Shown one piece after another: positions 51,991-60,672 of a stretch of 64,000 bases of DNA (positions within the stretch are counted from its first letter, which is position 1; every line of letters starts with the position of its first letter). Source of the DNA: an uncultured Acetatifactor sp. Lineage in GTDB: Bacteria > Bacillota > Clostridia > Lachnospirales > Lachnospiraceae. The translations under genes were made by a program, and so were the position numbers. The stretch is taken from positions 37,594-101,593 of the forward strand of contig CANQUQ010000007.1 of assembly GCA_947627115.1 (NCBI GenBank). The letters are read 5' to 3'. The notes beneath the pieces are model-generated. The model had not been told where the DNA came from, made no database searches, and saw only the letters and a program-made list of their open reading frames with translations.

Positions 51991-53079
51991 GTGAACAAAA
52001 GAAAAATATGGGCCGTCCTGGCGGTCGGTCTGTCCGTCCTGCTGACATCGCCTGTAAAGGCTATGGCTGAAGAGCCGGACCTGCTTTCACTGTATCGACA
52101 ATACGAGGCGGATTTTGCGGCAATAGAACAAATAGACGACATTGAAGAGTGCAATCACACCGCAATATGGAATCAGAGCTTTTTGGTTCAGCTGGAGAGC
52201 TTTGGGGAAGAGGAGGTCACGGTCCTTCCCGTCATGGACAATGCTTATCGCAGAGTGGCAATACTGGTTGCCGATGCCGACGGCCATGTTCTGTACAAGA
52301 CCAATCAGTTGGAGACCAACTACACGTGGCTGGGTCAGCTGGAGCAGCCTACCAGGGGAATCGTCTCCGTATCCTTCCGGGATCTGAACTGGGACGGTCT
52401 GAAGGACATCATACTGATTACCAACTGCCGGAACGATACCGATGTATATGCGGGAAAAACGTATAAGGTGGGCGACGTGCTCTTTCAGAAGGACGGTTCC
52501 TTCTACCGAGACTGGAGGATCTCGGACAAGATCAACCGGTTCAGCATGAATAAGGGCGTGGACTCCATTGTGGCGTACGTGCGGGACGGAAGCTCCACGG
52601 AGGTGCTGTATACGGCCTCCACTCTGGACGAGCTTCTGCGCAGCGGTTTTCAGGTGTTTGAGGATCAGAGCTACTACAGGACCTTTGAAAAACAGGGCCG
52701 GTTGAAGGTGGTGCCGGGAATCATCCAAATGGCGGAATACAATGTGTTCATGATCTATCTGGTGAATGAGCAGAACTATATTGTGTGGAGCTTTCAGCCC
52801 ATGGGAGATTATGACAATCTGTATGCCCTGAAGGGAATGACCTGCAGAGACCTGGACGGGGACGGCATGAAGGATCTGCTGGTGCTGGGGCGCTACAGCT
52901 ATGCCGGAACGAACGGGGAGCTGCTGGTAGACACGAAATGTCACATCTATTATCAACGCATGGACGGTTTTGTGGAGGATACGGAATTTCAGAAGACCTA
53001 TCAATGCACGGAGGAGGATAAGGTGAGCGAGCTGGTAACGCGCATCAGAGAATACTGGGGGTGGACAACAGAGGAATGA
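51991..53079 (+). CDS. Exported protein with D-x-D-x-D calcium-type loops
   Basis: A 362-residue protein starting at GTG 51991, five bases after AAAGGAG. It has a signal peptide with cleavage expected around VKAMA (about residue 26). Two loops, FRDLNWDGLKDIIL and CRDLDGDGMKDLLVLG, look like VCBS/integrin calcium loops and may mark beta-propeller blades. The stop overlaps the start of a response regulator, so it is the first gene of a four-gene operon. It could be a ligand-binding partner of the kinase, by position only. Confidence 0.75.
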   Translation: MNKRKIWAVLAVGLSVLLTSPVKAMAEEPDLLSLYRQYEADFAAIEQIDDIEECNHTAIWNQSFLVQLESFGEEEVTVLPVMDNAYRRVAILVADADGHVLYKTNQLETNYTWLGQLEQPTRGIVSVSFRDLNWDGLKDIILITNCRNDTDVYAGKTYKVGDVLFQKDGSFYRDWRISDKINRFSMNKGVDSIVAYVRDGSSTEVLYTASTLDELLRSGFQVFEDQSYYRTFEKQGRLKVVPGIIQMAEYNVFMIYLVNEQNYIVWSFQPMGDYDNLYALKGMTCRDLDGDGMKDLLVLGRYSYAGTNGELLVDTKCHIYYQRMDGFVEDTEFQKTYQCTEEDKVSELVTRIREYWGWTTEE

Positions 53080-53729
53080 TCAAGATACTGATTATAGATG
53101 ACGAGAAGGCCATCTGCGATTTGATAGATATTAACCTGTCCGCGGCGGGATACCGCTGCAGGTCGGTCCAGGACGGACTGGAGGCCATCGATCTGATCGA
53201 GAAGGAGGCCTTTGACCTGATCCTTTTGGATATCATGCTTCCGGGCGCCGACGGATACGACATTATGGAATACATACGTCCGCTGCGGATTCCGGTCATA
53301 TTTATCACGGCCAAGCATGAGGTGAAGGACAGAGTCAAGGGTCTGAAGCTGGGCGCGGAGGATTACCTGGTAAAGCCCTTTGACGTGATGGAGCTGGTCG
53401 CAAGGGTGGAGGTGGTCCTTCGCCGGTACAACAAGACGGAGAGCATACTCACGGCGGGGGATGTGGTAGTCGACGTGGAGGCGAGAAAGGTCACAAGAGC
53501 AGGAAAGCCGGTAGTTCTGACCAACAAGGAATACGGTCTTCTGGTGCTCTTCATCCGCAATAAGAATATAGCCCTGTTCCGGGAGAGCCTGTACGAGAAG
53601 GTATGGGGAGACGAGTATCTGGCAGACAGCCGCACACTGGATCTGCATGTACAGAGGCTTCGCCGCAAGATGGGCTGGGAGGATAACCTTGTAGCAGTAT
53701 ATAAGGTGGGTTATCGGCTGGAGATATAA
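53076..53729 (+). CDS. OmpR-family response regulator
   Basis: A 217-residue regulator. The receiver has LIIDDEK, the phosphoacceptor Asp52 in LLDIMLPGADG and the conserved Lys in YLVKPFD. The winged helix contains LTNKEYGLLVLFIRNKN and VYKVGYRLEI. The start is the ATG at 53076, overlapping the previous stop as ATGA; an in-frame GTG at 53061 is less likely. The next gene follows after one base. DNA target unknown. Confidence 0.93.
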   Translation: MIKILIIDDEKAICDLIDINLSAAGYRCRSVQDGLEAIDLIEKEAFDLILLDIMLPGADGYDIMEYIRPLRIPVIFITAKHEVKDRVKGLKLGAEDYLVKPFDVMELVARVEVVLRRYNKTESILTAGDVVVDVEARKVTRAGKPVVLTNKEYGLLVLFIRNKNIALFRESLYEKVWGDEYLADSRTLDLHVQRLRRKMGWEDNLVAVYKVGYRLEI

Positions 53730-53730
53730 T

Positions 53731-55140
53731 ATGAAATTTTTATACAAGATATTACTGTGGACCATCATTACCATGGCGACGGCCTTTGGTCTGAGCGGTT
53801 ACCTTTTTGTGAATTATGTGTTTCAGACGGCACTGGACAGAGCGGTAGATCAGGCGCTGGATGACAACTATATCCTGCAGTTCGCTCTGGAGACAGCGGC
53901 GCTGAACATACCGACCAAGTACGACGTGCTGCAGGATATTGCCGTAGAGCAGATCGGTGCAAATCTTGAGAGCAGCGGACAGGGCACCGGTCGGCTCCTG
54001 CGCCTGTCCGACGAAGAGAAAAAGGCTCTGTATGTCAGCGAGGGCTTCACGGATGATGAGTCGCTCCTGCAGGAGATCGATGAGGACAGCCTGCGCTGGC
54101 AGATCGTCCGGCAGGGCAGTCACTACTATATTCAGGCAGGAACGATGGTCAATGTTCTGGACCGAAAGGTATACCTGGAGACGATGTATGACGTGACGCG
54201 GGTCTTTGAGGAGAGGGCGCTGGGCTTTTCCGTCTATCGGCGCGTGACGCTGGTGCTGCTGCTGAGCAGCGCATTGATCATGTTCTTTATCTGCATACGT
54301 CTGACAAAGCCGATCAGTCTGCTGGCAGGCGCCACAAAAAAGATGGCGGAGGGAGATTACAGCTACCGGGCCCAGCAGATCAGCAACGATGAATTGGGAC
54401 AGCTGACGGAGGATTTCAACAGCATGGCGAATGTGCTGGAGGAGACTCTTGGAGAGCTGCGCGACGAGGTCCGGGCAAGAGAAGACTTTATCGCGGCGTT
54501 CGCGCATGAGCTGAAGACCCCGCTGACCGCAATTATCGGCTATGCGGATCTGCTGCGCTCCCGGCAGCTGGATGAGGAGAAACACTTTCTGTCCGCCAAC
54601 TATATCTATACCGAGGGCAAGCGGCTCGAAAATATGTCCTTCAGACTGCTGGACATTATCGTCACGAAACGTGAACAGATCGAGACACAGCCTGTAGAGG
54701 CGGAGATCTTTGCCGCATATCTGGAGGACATGTTTGCAGGCAACACCCAGCAGGAGCTGCGCGTTTTCTTTGAACCCGGCACCGTGTACGCGGAGATCAA
54801 CCTGATGAAGTCGGTGCTGCTCAATTTGGTGGACAATGCCTTTAAGGCCTCTGCTCCGGGGGGCATCATCGAGGTATCCGGAAGAAATACGGACCTTGGC
54901 TATGCCTTTCAGGTGAAGGACTACGGTGTCGGAATTCCGGAGGAAGAGCTGAGAAAGGTCACGGAGGCATTCTATATGGTGGATAAATCCCGCTCCCGCA
55001 GCAGGAACGGCGCCGGCTTAGGATTGGCGCTGTGCGTTGAGATCCTGCGTCTGCATCACAGCGAGCTGCATATCGAGAGCACCGTGGGAGAGGGGACCTG
55101 CATTGATTTTGTGCTGCCCTGTCCGCAGAGCGGGGAATGA
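53731..55140 (+). CDS. Sensor histidine kinase
   Basis: A 469-residue membrane kinase. Two helices (about 7-30 and 170-190) enclose an outer sensor domain of about 135 residues. A HAMP domain (ITKPISLLAGATKKMAEGDY-like, near 190-240) leads to AAFAHELKTPLTAIIGY (His259). ATP-binding boxes are NLVDNAFKAS, DYGVGIPEEE and GAGLGLALC. It begins one base after the regulator stop, so it is its cognate partner. The sensor domain faces outward, where the two exported operon products also reside. Confidence 0.93.
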   Translation: MKFLYKILLWTIITMATAFGLSGYLFVNYVFQTALDRAVDQALDDNYILQFALETAALNIPTKYDVLQDIAVEQIGANLESSGQGTGRLLRLSDEEKKALYVSEGFTDDESLLQEIDEDSLRWQIVRQGSHYYIQAGTMVNVLDRKVYLETMYDVTRVFEERALGFSVYRRVTLVLLLSSALIMFFICIRLTKPISLLAGATKKMAEGDYSYRAQQISNDELGQLTEDFNSMANVLEETLGELRDEVRAREDFIAAFAHELKTPLTAIIGYADLLRSRQLDEEKHFLSANYIYTEGKRLENMSFRLLDIIVTKREQIETQPVEAEIFAAYLEDMFAGNTQQELRVFFEPGTVYAEINLMKSVLLNLVDNAFKASAPGGIIEVSGRNTDLGYAFQVKDYGVGIPEEELRKVTEAFYMVDKSRSRSRNGAGLGLALCVEILRLHHSELHIESTVGEGTCIDFVLPCPQSGE

Positions 55141-55173
55141 AGGTCTTACAGAGGGAAATAAATGGGAGGGACC

Positions 55174-56007
55174 ATGAAGATCAAAAAGCTTAGTCTACTT
55201 TTGCTGCCTCTGGCGGCGCTGATCACGGGGCTTGCGGTCTGGGGGCCGGAAGCGCTTGCGAAATACCGTGACAAGGAGATCCTGAACAAGATCCAGGCCC
55301 AGGAGACGGAGACGGGTACGGAAGGCTTTCGTTACGCGCTCAGCAGCAACGAGAAGCTGTATATTCTGTCCAAATGCCTGAACAATCAGATACAGCCGGA
55401 GAGCGAACAGAATGCCCTGAACAGAGCGGATTCCGTAAATCTTGACTATCAGGAGCTGACAGGGACCTACGCCATGGTGGTAAACAGAAAGGACTCTTCG
55501 GGACAGGAGATCTCTGAGAGCACAGGAATCGAGCTGTGCAATCAGGGATTACAGAAGCTGAAGGAGTTGGGCATTATATCGGATTCCGTGAAGGAGCTGA
55601 CAGAGAATTCCTACGGGGCGGTGATGTACTCTGCCATCGACGTGCCGGAGCCGCGCAACAATGTGCTGGTCTGGAAGATCAGCCTGAATACGGGAAAACA
55701 GAATTTTAACAAGGACAACTGTCTTCTGGATGCCTATGTGGACGCGGACACGGGCAAGATTTACGAGTTTTACGTGAGAACGGATGTCACCCGCTGGGAC
55801 GAGATCGATGCGGACGAGATCGTCAGGACCTGGGCGGAGTACATGGGACTCAGCCGGCCGGAGGAGTATGAGGGGGCAAATCCTTTGTCGGAATCCACAC
55901 CGTACTTTAAGAAGTACACGTTCGCCGGCATCGAAGAGGGAAATACGGTGGTAACCGTTGGGTTCTATGAGGGCGTCAATGAGCTCTTCCTGAAGATATC
56001 CCGATGA
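55174..56007 (+). CDS. Membrane-anchored or secreted protein of unknown function, last gene of the two-component operon
   Basis: A 277-residue protein starting at the ATG at 55174, four bases after GGGAGGG. An N-terminal hydrophobic segment (LLLLPLAALITGLAVWG) is a signal peptide or anchor. The outer part has helices and strands with VLVWKISLNTGKQNF and LDAYVDADTGKIYEFYV, a pattern like PepSY-type inhibitory domains. The gene is co-directional with and close to the kinase gene. Such proteins can restrain a kinase or a protease, which is inference only. Confidence 0.7.
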   Translation: MKIKKLSLLLLPLAALITGLAVWGPEALAKYRDKEILNKIQAQETETGTEGFRYALSSNEKLYILSKCLNNQIQPESEQNALNRADSVNLDYQELTGTYAMVVNRKDSSGQEISESTGIELCNQGLQKLKELGIISDSVKELTENSYGAVMYSAIDVPEPRNNVLVWKISLNTGKQNFNKDNCLLDAYVDADTGKIYEFYVRTDVTRWDEIDADEIVRTWAEYMGLSRPEEYEGANPLSESTPYFKKYTFAGIEEGNTVVTVGFYEGVNELFLKISR

Positions 56008-56068
56008 AAGTTTGCAAATATGATGGAAAAAAGATGAAAAATTTATGCTAAAATTATGAAAATATGAT

Positions 56069-56116
56069 GAGGGTCATTTGTACGCTGTATATAACAGCTG
56101 CAGTGACCCTCTTTTT
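56069..56116 (+). terminator. Terminator after the two-component operon
   Basis: GAGGGTCA (56069-56076) pairs with TGACCCTC (56104-56111) around an inner GCTGT/ACAGC stem, followed by TTTTT. It lies in front of the amidase-deacetylase gene; a TGCTAAAAT element just upstream (56046-56054) leaves open that it is a leader attenuator. Confidence 0.8.
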
Positions 56117-56173
56117 GTGTCGGAAAGTCGGGCCCATGCACAGAAGAGAAGATACGGGAAAGAGGTCGGAGCC

Positions 56174-57664
56174 ATGTACGGACTGTTGAGAAGAAAAAAA
56201 TGTGCCCCTGAGATCAGACTGGTCCGAATGAATCAGTACGACAGCGGATTTGGGAAAGGATATGGGAAAAGGCGCAGAAAGCAATTCGGAATGACCCGCA
56301 GAAGACGTAAAATAACGGCTCCCCAGATGCTCAGCCTTTTGTTCACGGCGCTTTTGCTTCTGGCTGCGGGGTTCTTAAGCGGCGTGCGCTTTGTGAAGGC
56401 AGGCGGGACCGCGCAGGAGAGCGTGACGGTCACGGAAAATATTCAGTTCGCCGGCGGTTCCCCTGCAGACACACAGGAGACGGCTTCCGGAGCGGGGCAG
56501 ATATTCCTGCTGGAGGAGCAGGCGCAAAAGACTCCGCTGGTGGTCATCGATCCCGGACACGGCGGCGAGGATGAGGGCTGCAGCCGGGACGGCATTCTGG
56601 AGAAGGATGTCAATCTGAGCCTGGCGCTGCTTCTGTCATCTAAATTACAGCAGATGGGAATAGACACCGAGCTGACCAGGGAGGATGACAGGACACAGCT
56701 GTCGCTGGAGGAGAGAGTACAGTTCGCAGAAGACCGGAACGCGGATATTTATATTAGCATTCATCAGAACGCCTGCGAGGAGAGCTCTGCGGAGGGCATC
56801 GAGACCTGGTACTGTCCGGGAAATGAGGACAGTCTGCGCCTGGCCAAATTGGTGAACATGGGAGCGCTGGAGAAGACCGGAGCCAAAGAACGGGAGCTGG
56901 TGGAGAGCAGCGAGCTGTATGTCATTCGTGAAAATTCCGTTCCCTCCTGTCTGATCGAGACAAGCTTTCTTTCCAATAAAAGGGAGAGGGAAGCCATAAG
57001 CGACCCGGCTTATTGCGATAAGCTTGCGTCAGGCATCGCCTGGGGCATACAGCACTATTTTTTCCCAAAAACGATGTATCTGACCTTTGACGACGGTCCT
57101 TCGGAGGAGAATACGGCGGCCGTTCTCGATATATTAAAGGAGCACAACATCAAAGCCACCTTCTTTGTGGTGGGTGAAAATGTGAGAAAGCATCCCGACA
57201 TTGCCAGAAGGATCGTGGCGGAGGGCCATACTATCGGGATCCACTGCAACCGCCATAACTATGAGGAAATATATCAGAGTGTCGACAGCTATCTGGCTGA
57301 CTTTCAGGAGGCCTATGATGCGGTGTATGAGGTGACGGGCGTAGAAGTAAAGCTCTTCCGTTTTCCGGGGGGCAGCATCAACGCTTACAACAAGGACGTG
57401 TATGAAGAAATCATTGAGAAAATGACGGATAAAGGCTTTATATATTTTGATTGGAACGGGAGCCTGGAGGACGCCGCCAAAAACACCACGCCGGAGGAGC
57501 TGCTGCAAAACGCCAGAGAAAGTACGCTGGGACGGAAAAAAGTGGTGATGCTGGCTCATGACATCGTTTATAACACAACGCAGTGCCTCGACGAGCTGAT
57601 CCTGCAATTCCCGGAATACAAAATGGAGCCCCTCACACCGGAGGTGGCCCCCATACACTTTTGA
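56174..57664 (+). CDS. N-acetylmuramoyl-L-alanine amidase fused to polysaccharide deacetylase
   Basis: A 496-residue cell-wall enzyme. The start is the ATG at 56174; earlier in-frame starts fall inside a terminator hairpin. A basic N-terminus leads to one membrane helix (about 53-72). Residues about 130-300 are an Amidase_3 domain: VVIDPGHGGEDEG, ISIHQNA and SCLIETSFLSN carry the zinc ligands and catalytic Glu. Residues about 325-490 are a NodB-type deacetylase: LTFDDGPSEENT (Asp-Asp), GIHCNRHNYEEI (metal His, HCxxH for HSxxH) and FRFPGGS. One chain would both cut stem peptides from glycan and deacetylate amino sugars, as during cell-wall remodelling. A terminator-like hairpin lies 58 bases upstream. 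Confidence 0.9.
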   Translation: MYGLLRRKKCAPEIRLVRMNQYDSGFGKGYGKRRRKQFGMTRRRRKITAPQMLSLLFTALLLLAAGFLSGVRFVKAGGTAQESVTVTENIQFAGGSPADTQETASGAGQIFLLEEQAQKTPLVVIDPGHGGEDEGCSRDGILEKDVNLSLALLLSSKLQQMGIDTELTREDDRTQLSLEERVQFAEDRNADIYISIHQNACEESSAEGIETWYCPGNEDSLRLAKLVNMGALEKTGAKERELVESSELYVIRENSVPSCLIETSFLSNKREREAISDPAYCDKLASGIAWGIQHYFFPKTMYLTFDDGPSEENTAAVLDILKEHNIKATFFVVGENVRKHPDIARRIVAEGHTIGIHCNRHNYEEIYQSVDSYLADFQEAYDAVYEVTGVEVKLFRFPGGSINAYNKDVYEEIIEKMTDKGFIYFDWNGSLEDAAKNTTPEELLQNARESTLGRKKVVMLAHDIVYNTTQCLDELILQFPEYKMEPLTPEVAPIHF

Positions 57665-57666
57665 CC

Positions 57667-57695
57667 TTGCAATTTGCGGAGATATATGCTACAAT
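57667..57695 (+). promoter_or_regulatory. Promoter of the tRNA-Tyr/tRNA-Leu pair
   Basis: TTGCAA (57667-57672), 17 bases and TACAAT (57690-57695) lie about 30 bases before the tRNA-Tyr gene and just after the deacetylase stop. Confidence 0.65.
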
Positions 57696-57726
57696 TTCAC
57701 ATTGTCAGGGCATGATATCTCTGCAT

Positions 57727-57808
57727 GGGTGGATTCCCGAGTGGCCAAAGGGGACAGACTGTAAATCTGCTGCAAATTGCTTCGGTGGTTCGAATCCACC
57801 TCCACCCA
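57727..57808 (+). tRNA. tRNA-Tyr (GTA)
   Basis: The acceptor stem GGGTGGA pairs with TCCACCC, discriminator A. The anticodon loop CTGTAAA carries GTA. A long variable arm makes it type II, as expected for bacterial tRNA-Tyr. The T arm is GGTGG-TTCGAAT-CCACC. The CCA end is not encoded. Confidence 0.95.
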
Positions 57809-57844
57809 TTGCACATTCCGGTGCTCGAATACCGCAGAATGTCT

Positions 57845-57928
57845 GCGGGTATGGCGGAATAGGCAGACGCAAGGGACTTAAAATCCCTCGGGGGCGACCC
57901 CGTGCCGGTTCAAGTCCGGCTACCCGCA
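57845..57928 (+). tRNA. tRNA-Leu (TAA)
   Basis: The acceptor stem GCGGGTA pairs with TACCCGC, discriminator A. The anticodon loop ACTTAAAA carries TAA. The long variable arm GGGGGCGACCCC is typical of tRNA-Leu. The CCA end is not encoded. It is co-transcribed with tRNA-Tyr. Confidence 0.95.
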
Positions 57929-57940
57929 CGTATGAATGAA

Positions 57941-57980
57941 GGACCCGCTCTCGGCTGGCAGCCGGGGCGGGTCCCTTTTT
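57941..57980 (+). terminator. Terminator of the tRNA-Tyr/tRNA-Leu transcript
   Basis: GGACCCGC pairs with GCGGGTCC at the base, with CGGCT/AGCCG inside, followed by CTTTTT. Confidence 0.92.
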
Positions 57981-58020
57981 GTCTGACGGAAATCCCTTTA
58001 TGTATGTACCAATTCGGACG

Positions 58021-58971
58021 TTACAGGTATTTGATCAGCTCCTCCCGCACCGGATCCATACGGCGGTCAGACAATCCGAAATCCATTTCCTTGTAGCTCC
58101 AGGCGGCTCTTGCGATTCCGTGCCTTTCAAAGACGCTGTTGATGACCTGGAACCATTTCAGGGCATCTTCGGGAGCAACCCGGTCGATGACGCCGTACTC
58201 GCCGCAGTAGAGGGAAATTCCGTGGCTCTCTGCCTTTTCTATAGCGGAGGCGAACAGCGTTTCAAAGAGCTCAGGCGTAATGGAAAGGTCTTCAAAACGG
58301 TATCTTGCATTCCGGTCGATGTCCACTGCCCAGGTCGCTCCCTGATGGGTAAACTCCAGAGGGGAATAGCAGTGGAAATTATAGACCGTTCTCTCATCAA
58401 AGGGCGCGGCCAGATCCTTTACGGCCTCCGGGCTGTTGTTCCAATAGCTGCCCACGAGGATTACCGTATCCGGGGCATAAGTGCGGATCCGTTGAATACA
58501 TTTATAAGAAATATCATTCCAGGCGGTAATATATTTCCGGTCTGTAATCTCGTTGAGCAGCTCAAAGGCTATCCTGGAAGGGCGGCCGCCGTAATTCTTT
58601 GCCAGCTCCTCCCAGAGCAGATAAAAGCGTTCCTGTAATTTTTCGCTTTCAAAAAAGCCGGATTCCTGCTCATCCACATCAAATGAAAAGCCTGCGGTCT
58701 TGTGCAGGTCCAACACCACGTTCAGACCGTATTTTTCTGCATTTTCCAACGCGCGGTCGATGCGTCGGAAGCCGTCGGCCTTATAGCTGCCGTCCTCATT
58801 TTCGAGAATATTATAATCAATGGGGATCCTGACATGATCCAGTCCCCAGGAGGCAATTTTCCTGAAATCGGTCTCCGTGATAAAAGAATTTAATCTGTCT
58901 TCACCGTAATCGCACTGTGAGAACCATCCGCCCAAATTGATGCCCTTGTAAAGATTTATACTTTTCAACAT
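58021..58971 (-). CDS. GH5-family glucanase (cytoplasmic)
   Basis: A 316-residue enzyme starting at the ATG at 58971, with GAGGAAATC directly upstream; a longer frame lacks a ribosome site. The barrel starts KGINLGGWFSQCDY, with HVRIPIDYNILENEDG following. The acid/base Glu is in AFELLNEIT, HCYSPLEFTHQG carries the conserved His-Tyr, and the nucleophile Glu is in YCGEYGVI. No signal peptide is present, so it may act on imported oligosaccharides. Family members cut beta-1,4- or beta-1,3-glucans. It is followed on the same strand by no other gene. Confidence 0.9.
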   Translation of the reverse strand: MLKSINLYKGINLGGWFSQCDYGEDRLNSFITETDFRKIASWGLDHVRIPIDYNILENEDGSYKADGFRRIDRALENAEKYGLNVVLDLHKTAGFSFDVDEQESGFFESEKLQERFYLLWEELAKNYGGRPSRIAFELLNEITDRKYITAWNDISYKCIQRIRTYAPDTVILVGSYWNNSPEAVKDLAAPFDERTVYNFHCYSPLEFTHQGATWAVDIDRNARYRFEDLSITPELFETLFASAIEKAESHGISLYCGEYGVIDRVAPEDALKWFQVINSVFERHGIARAAWSYKEMDFGLSDRRMDPVREELIKYL

Positions 58972-58994
58972 GATTTCCTCGCTTTTTGCTGTGG

Positions 58995-59231
58995 TCACTC
59001 GTAGGCCAGCAGGTATTTTTCCAGTTTTCTGTAATCCTCTTCCTGTATACAGATCACCTGAGCGTCCTTCAGCAGATCGGGATTGCACATCATGGCCATA
59101 AATGTATATTGGGAGAGAAGGGACTTCAAATTCGTGATATCCCCCTTTGAAGTCTGGAGGAAGACCGCTCCGTCACATTGTTCTACGGCCTGTAAGAACT
59201 CAACGATATCTATAGATTCCTTTAATCTCAA
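58995..59231 (-). CDS. Small HPr-like protein of unknown function
   Basis: A 78-residue acidic protein. The best start is TTG at 59231, eight bases after GGAGG; a GTG at 59240 touches that site. The order VEFLQAVEQCDGAVFLQ, GDITNLKSLLSQYTFMAM resembles an HPr-type alpha/beta fold, but there is no active-site His at the usual place. It lies just upstream of the GH5 gene on the same strand, 23 bases away, so they probably share a transcript. Function unknown. Confidence 0.65.
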   Translation of the reverse strand: MRLKESIDIVEFLQAVEQCDGAVFLQTSKGDITNLKSLLSQYTFMAMMCNPDLLKDAQVICIQEEDYRKLEKYLLAYE

Positions 59232-59355
59232 TGTCAGCACCTCCGATCCTTGAAAGTAAGCAAAGGCTTTTCCTCCGCTTGGTGGGTGTTTTTATTTTAA
59301 CATAAATATCCGGGAAAAAAAAGATGGTTTATACTATACATTTTGCACAGAACTG

Positions 59356-59364
59356 TGATAAAAT
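59356..59364 (+). promoter_or_regulatory. Extended -10 promoter of the YerB-like gene
   Basis: TGATAAAAT (59356-59364) is an extended -10 about 50 bases before the ATG at 59415. No good -35 is present at the expected distance. Confidence 0.45.
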
Positions 59365-59414
59365 AGCAACAGCGAATAATATGCTGAAAATACAGATCAG
59401 GAAGGAAAATTTTG

Positions 59415-60596
59415 ATGAAAAAGAAAGCGTTGGCAGCAGTTATCATAATGACGGTCTTTCTGACAGGGTGCGGCGGGGAACAGCCGGTATCTTCTCCCCT
59501 GCAGACCCTGGAGCCTCAACCCCTGACCACTGAGGAACCTGCGGAGGAAGAGGATTGGGGAGAGCAGGACGGCTTCAAGCTGGGCGGTGAGAAGCATACC
59601 ATCACCGAAAGGACCGAAGTCAACGGTCAGATGCAGAGCTATCTTACCGGAGAATGGAAGGATGCCGATGTTGTGCAAAGAAGAAATATGGCAGTTATGA
59701 TTCCGAACAATCCTCCCGCCATGCCTCAATACGGCATTTCTCAGGCCAGTATCATATACGAGGCGCCTGTGGAGGGGCGGATCACCCGACTGATGGGAAT
59801 TTTTGAGGACTATGACGCTCTGGATCACATCGGTCCCGTCAGGAGCAGCCGTGATTATTATGTGTACGAGGCCATGGCCTATGATTCTATTTACTGTAAC
59901 TGGGGCCTGGCCGTGCCCTATGTGGCTCCTATTATCAACACCGACCGGATCGACAATATCAGTGTGACCCTGCTGGGAATCGACCAAGGCGCCGACGAGG
60001 CCTTTAAGCGTTATTCCCGTCCCGGCTACGCACAGGAATTTACGGGATATCTTGTGGTCGACGGTTACAGCGACGCTGTGGAGCGCCTGAAGTACGATAC
60101 TACATACGAAGAACACGGTCGTTTTGAGCAGGCGTTCACCTTTGCGGACGAAGGCTATTTGGCCGGTTATAAGGACTGTCCCGATGCCACCAAGATCTAT
60201 CCGGGAGGAACGGGCTCCAACAGCGGCGGATACGGTTCCAACAACGCCTGCTTTACCTACGATCCTAAGGATCGGCTCTACTACCGTTCCCAGTACGGAA
60301 AGGAGCAGGTGGATGAGTACAACGATGAACAGCTGGCTGTCACGAATGTAGTCTTTAAGGTCTGCCACGGTGAGGTGAGGGACGACCATGATTATCTTGC
60401 GTTCCAGGTTCACGGGTCAGGCACCGCCTATGTCTTTACGAACGGAAAGGTCATAGAAGGGACCTGGAAGCGGGAAGGCGACAATAAACCGAATGTATTT
60501 TACGATAAGAACGGCGATGAGATCGTTTTCAACCAGGGTAAGACATGGATCTGCTGTATTTGGGAAGAATATGCGGAGTATGCAACTTGGGAGTGA
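59415..60596 (+). CDS. DUF3048 (YerB-like) lipoprotein
   Basis: A 393-residue lipoprotein starting at the ATG at 59415, with AGGAAGG upstream. The lipobox is L-T-G-C (about Cys20), with GGEQPVSSP after it. A Pro/Glu/Thr linker precedes the DUF3048 domain: NMAVMIPNNPPAMPQYGISQASIIYEAPVEG, LDHIGPVRSSRDYY and the C-terminal GSGTAYVFTNGKVIEGTW segment. YerB proteins are exported and widespread in Bacillota; their role is unproven. It precedes a membrane-anchored deacetylase. Confidence 0.9.
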   Translation: MKKKALAAVIIMTVFLTGCGGEQPVSSPLQTLEPQPLTTEEPAEEEDWGEQDGFKLGGEKHTITERTEVNGQMQSYLTGEWKDADVVQRRNMAVMIPNNPPAMPQYGISQASIIYEAPVEGRITRLMGIFEDYDALDHIGPVRSSRDYYVYEAMAYDSIYCNWGLAVPYVAPIINTDRIDNISVTLLGIDQGADEAFKRYSRPGYAQEFTGYLVVDGYSDAVERLKYDTTYEEHGRFEQAFTFADEGYLAGYKDCPDATKIYPGGTGSNSGGYGSNNACFTYDPKDRLYYRSQYGKEQVDEYNDEQLAVTNVVFKVCHGEVRDDHDYLAFQVHGSGTAYVFTNGKVIEGTWKREGDNKPNVFYDKNGDEIVFNQGKTWICCIWEEYAEYATWE

Positions 60597-60672
60597 CAAG
60601 GGAAGCAATGGCAAGGTATCTTTGGAATCGTGTGATATAATTACATCGCAATACGGATGTGGAGGCGCAAGT

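Noticed and set aside
56078..56173. An N-terminal extension of the amidase-deacetylase from a TTG at 56078
   Set aside because: The first codons lie inside a terminator hairpin, and the ATG at 56174 gives a sensible start.
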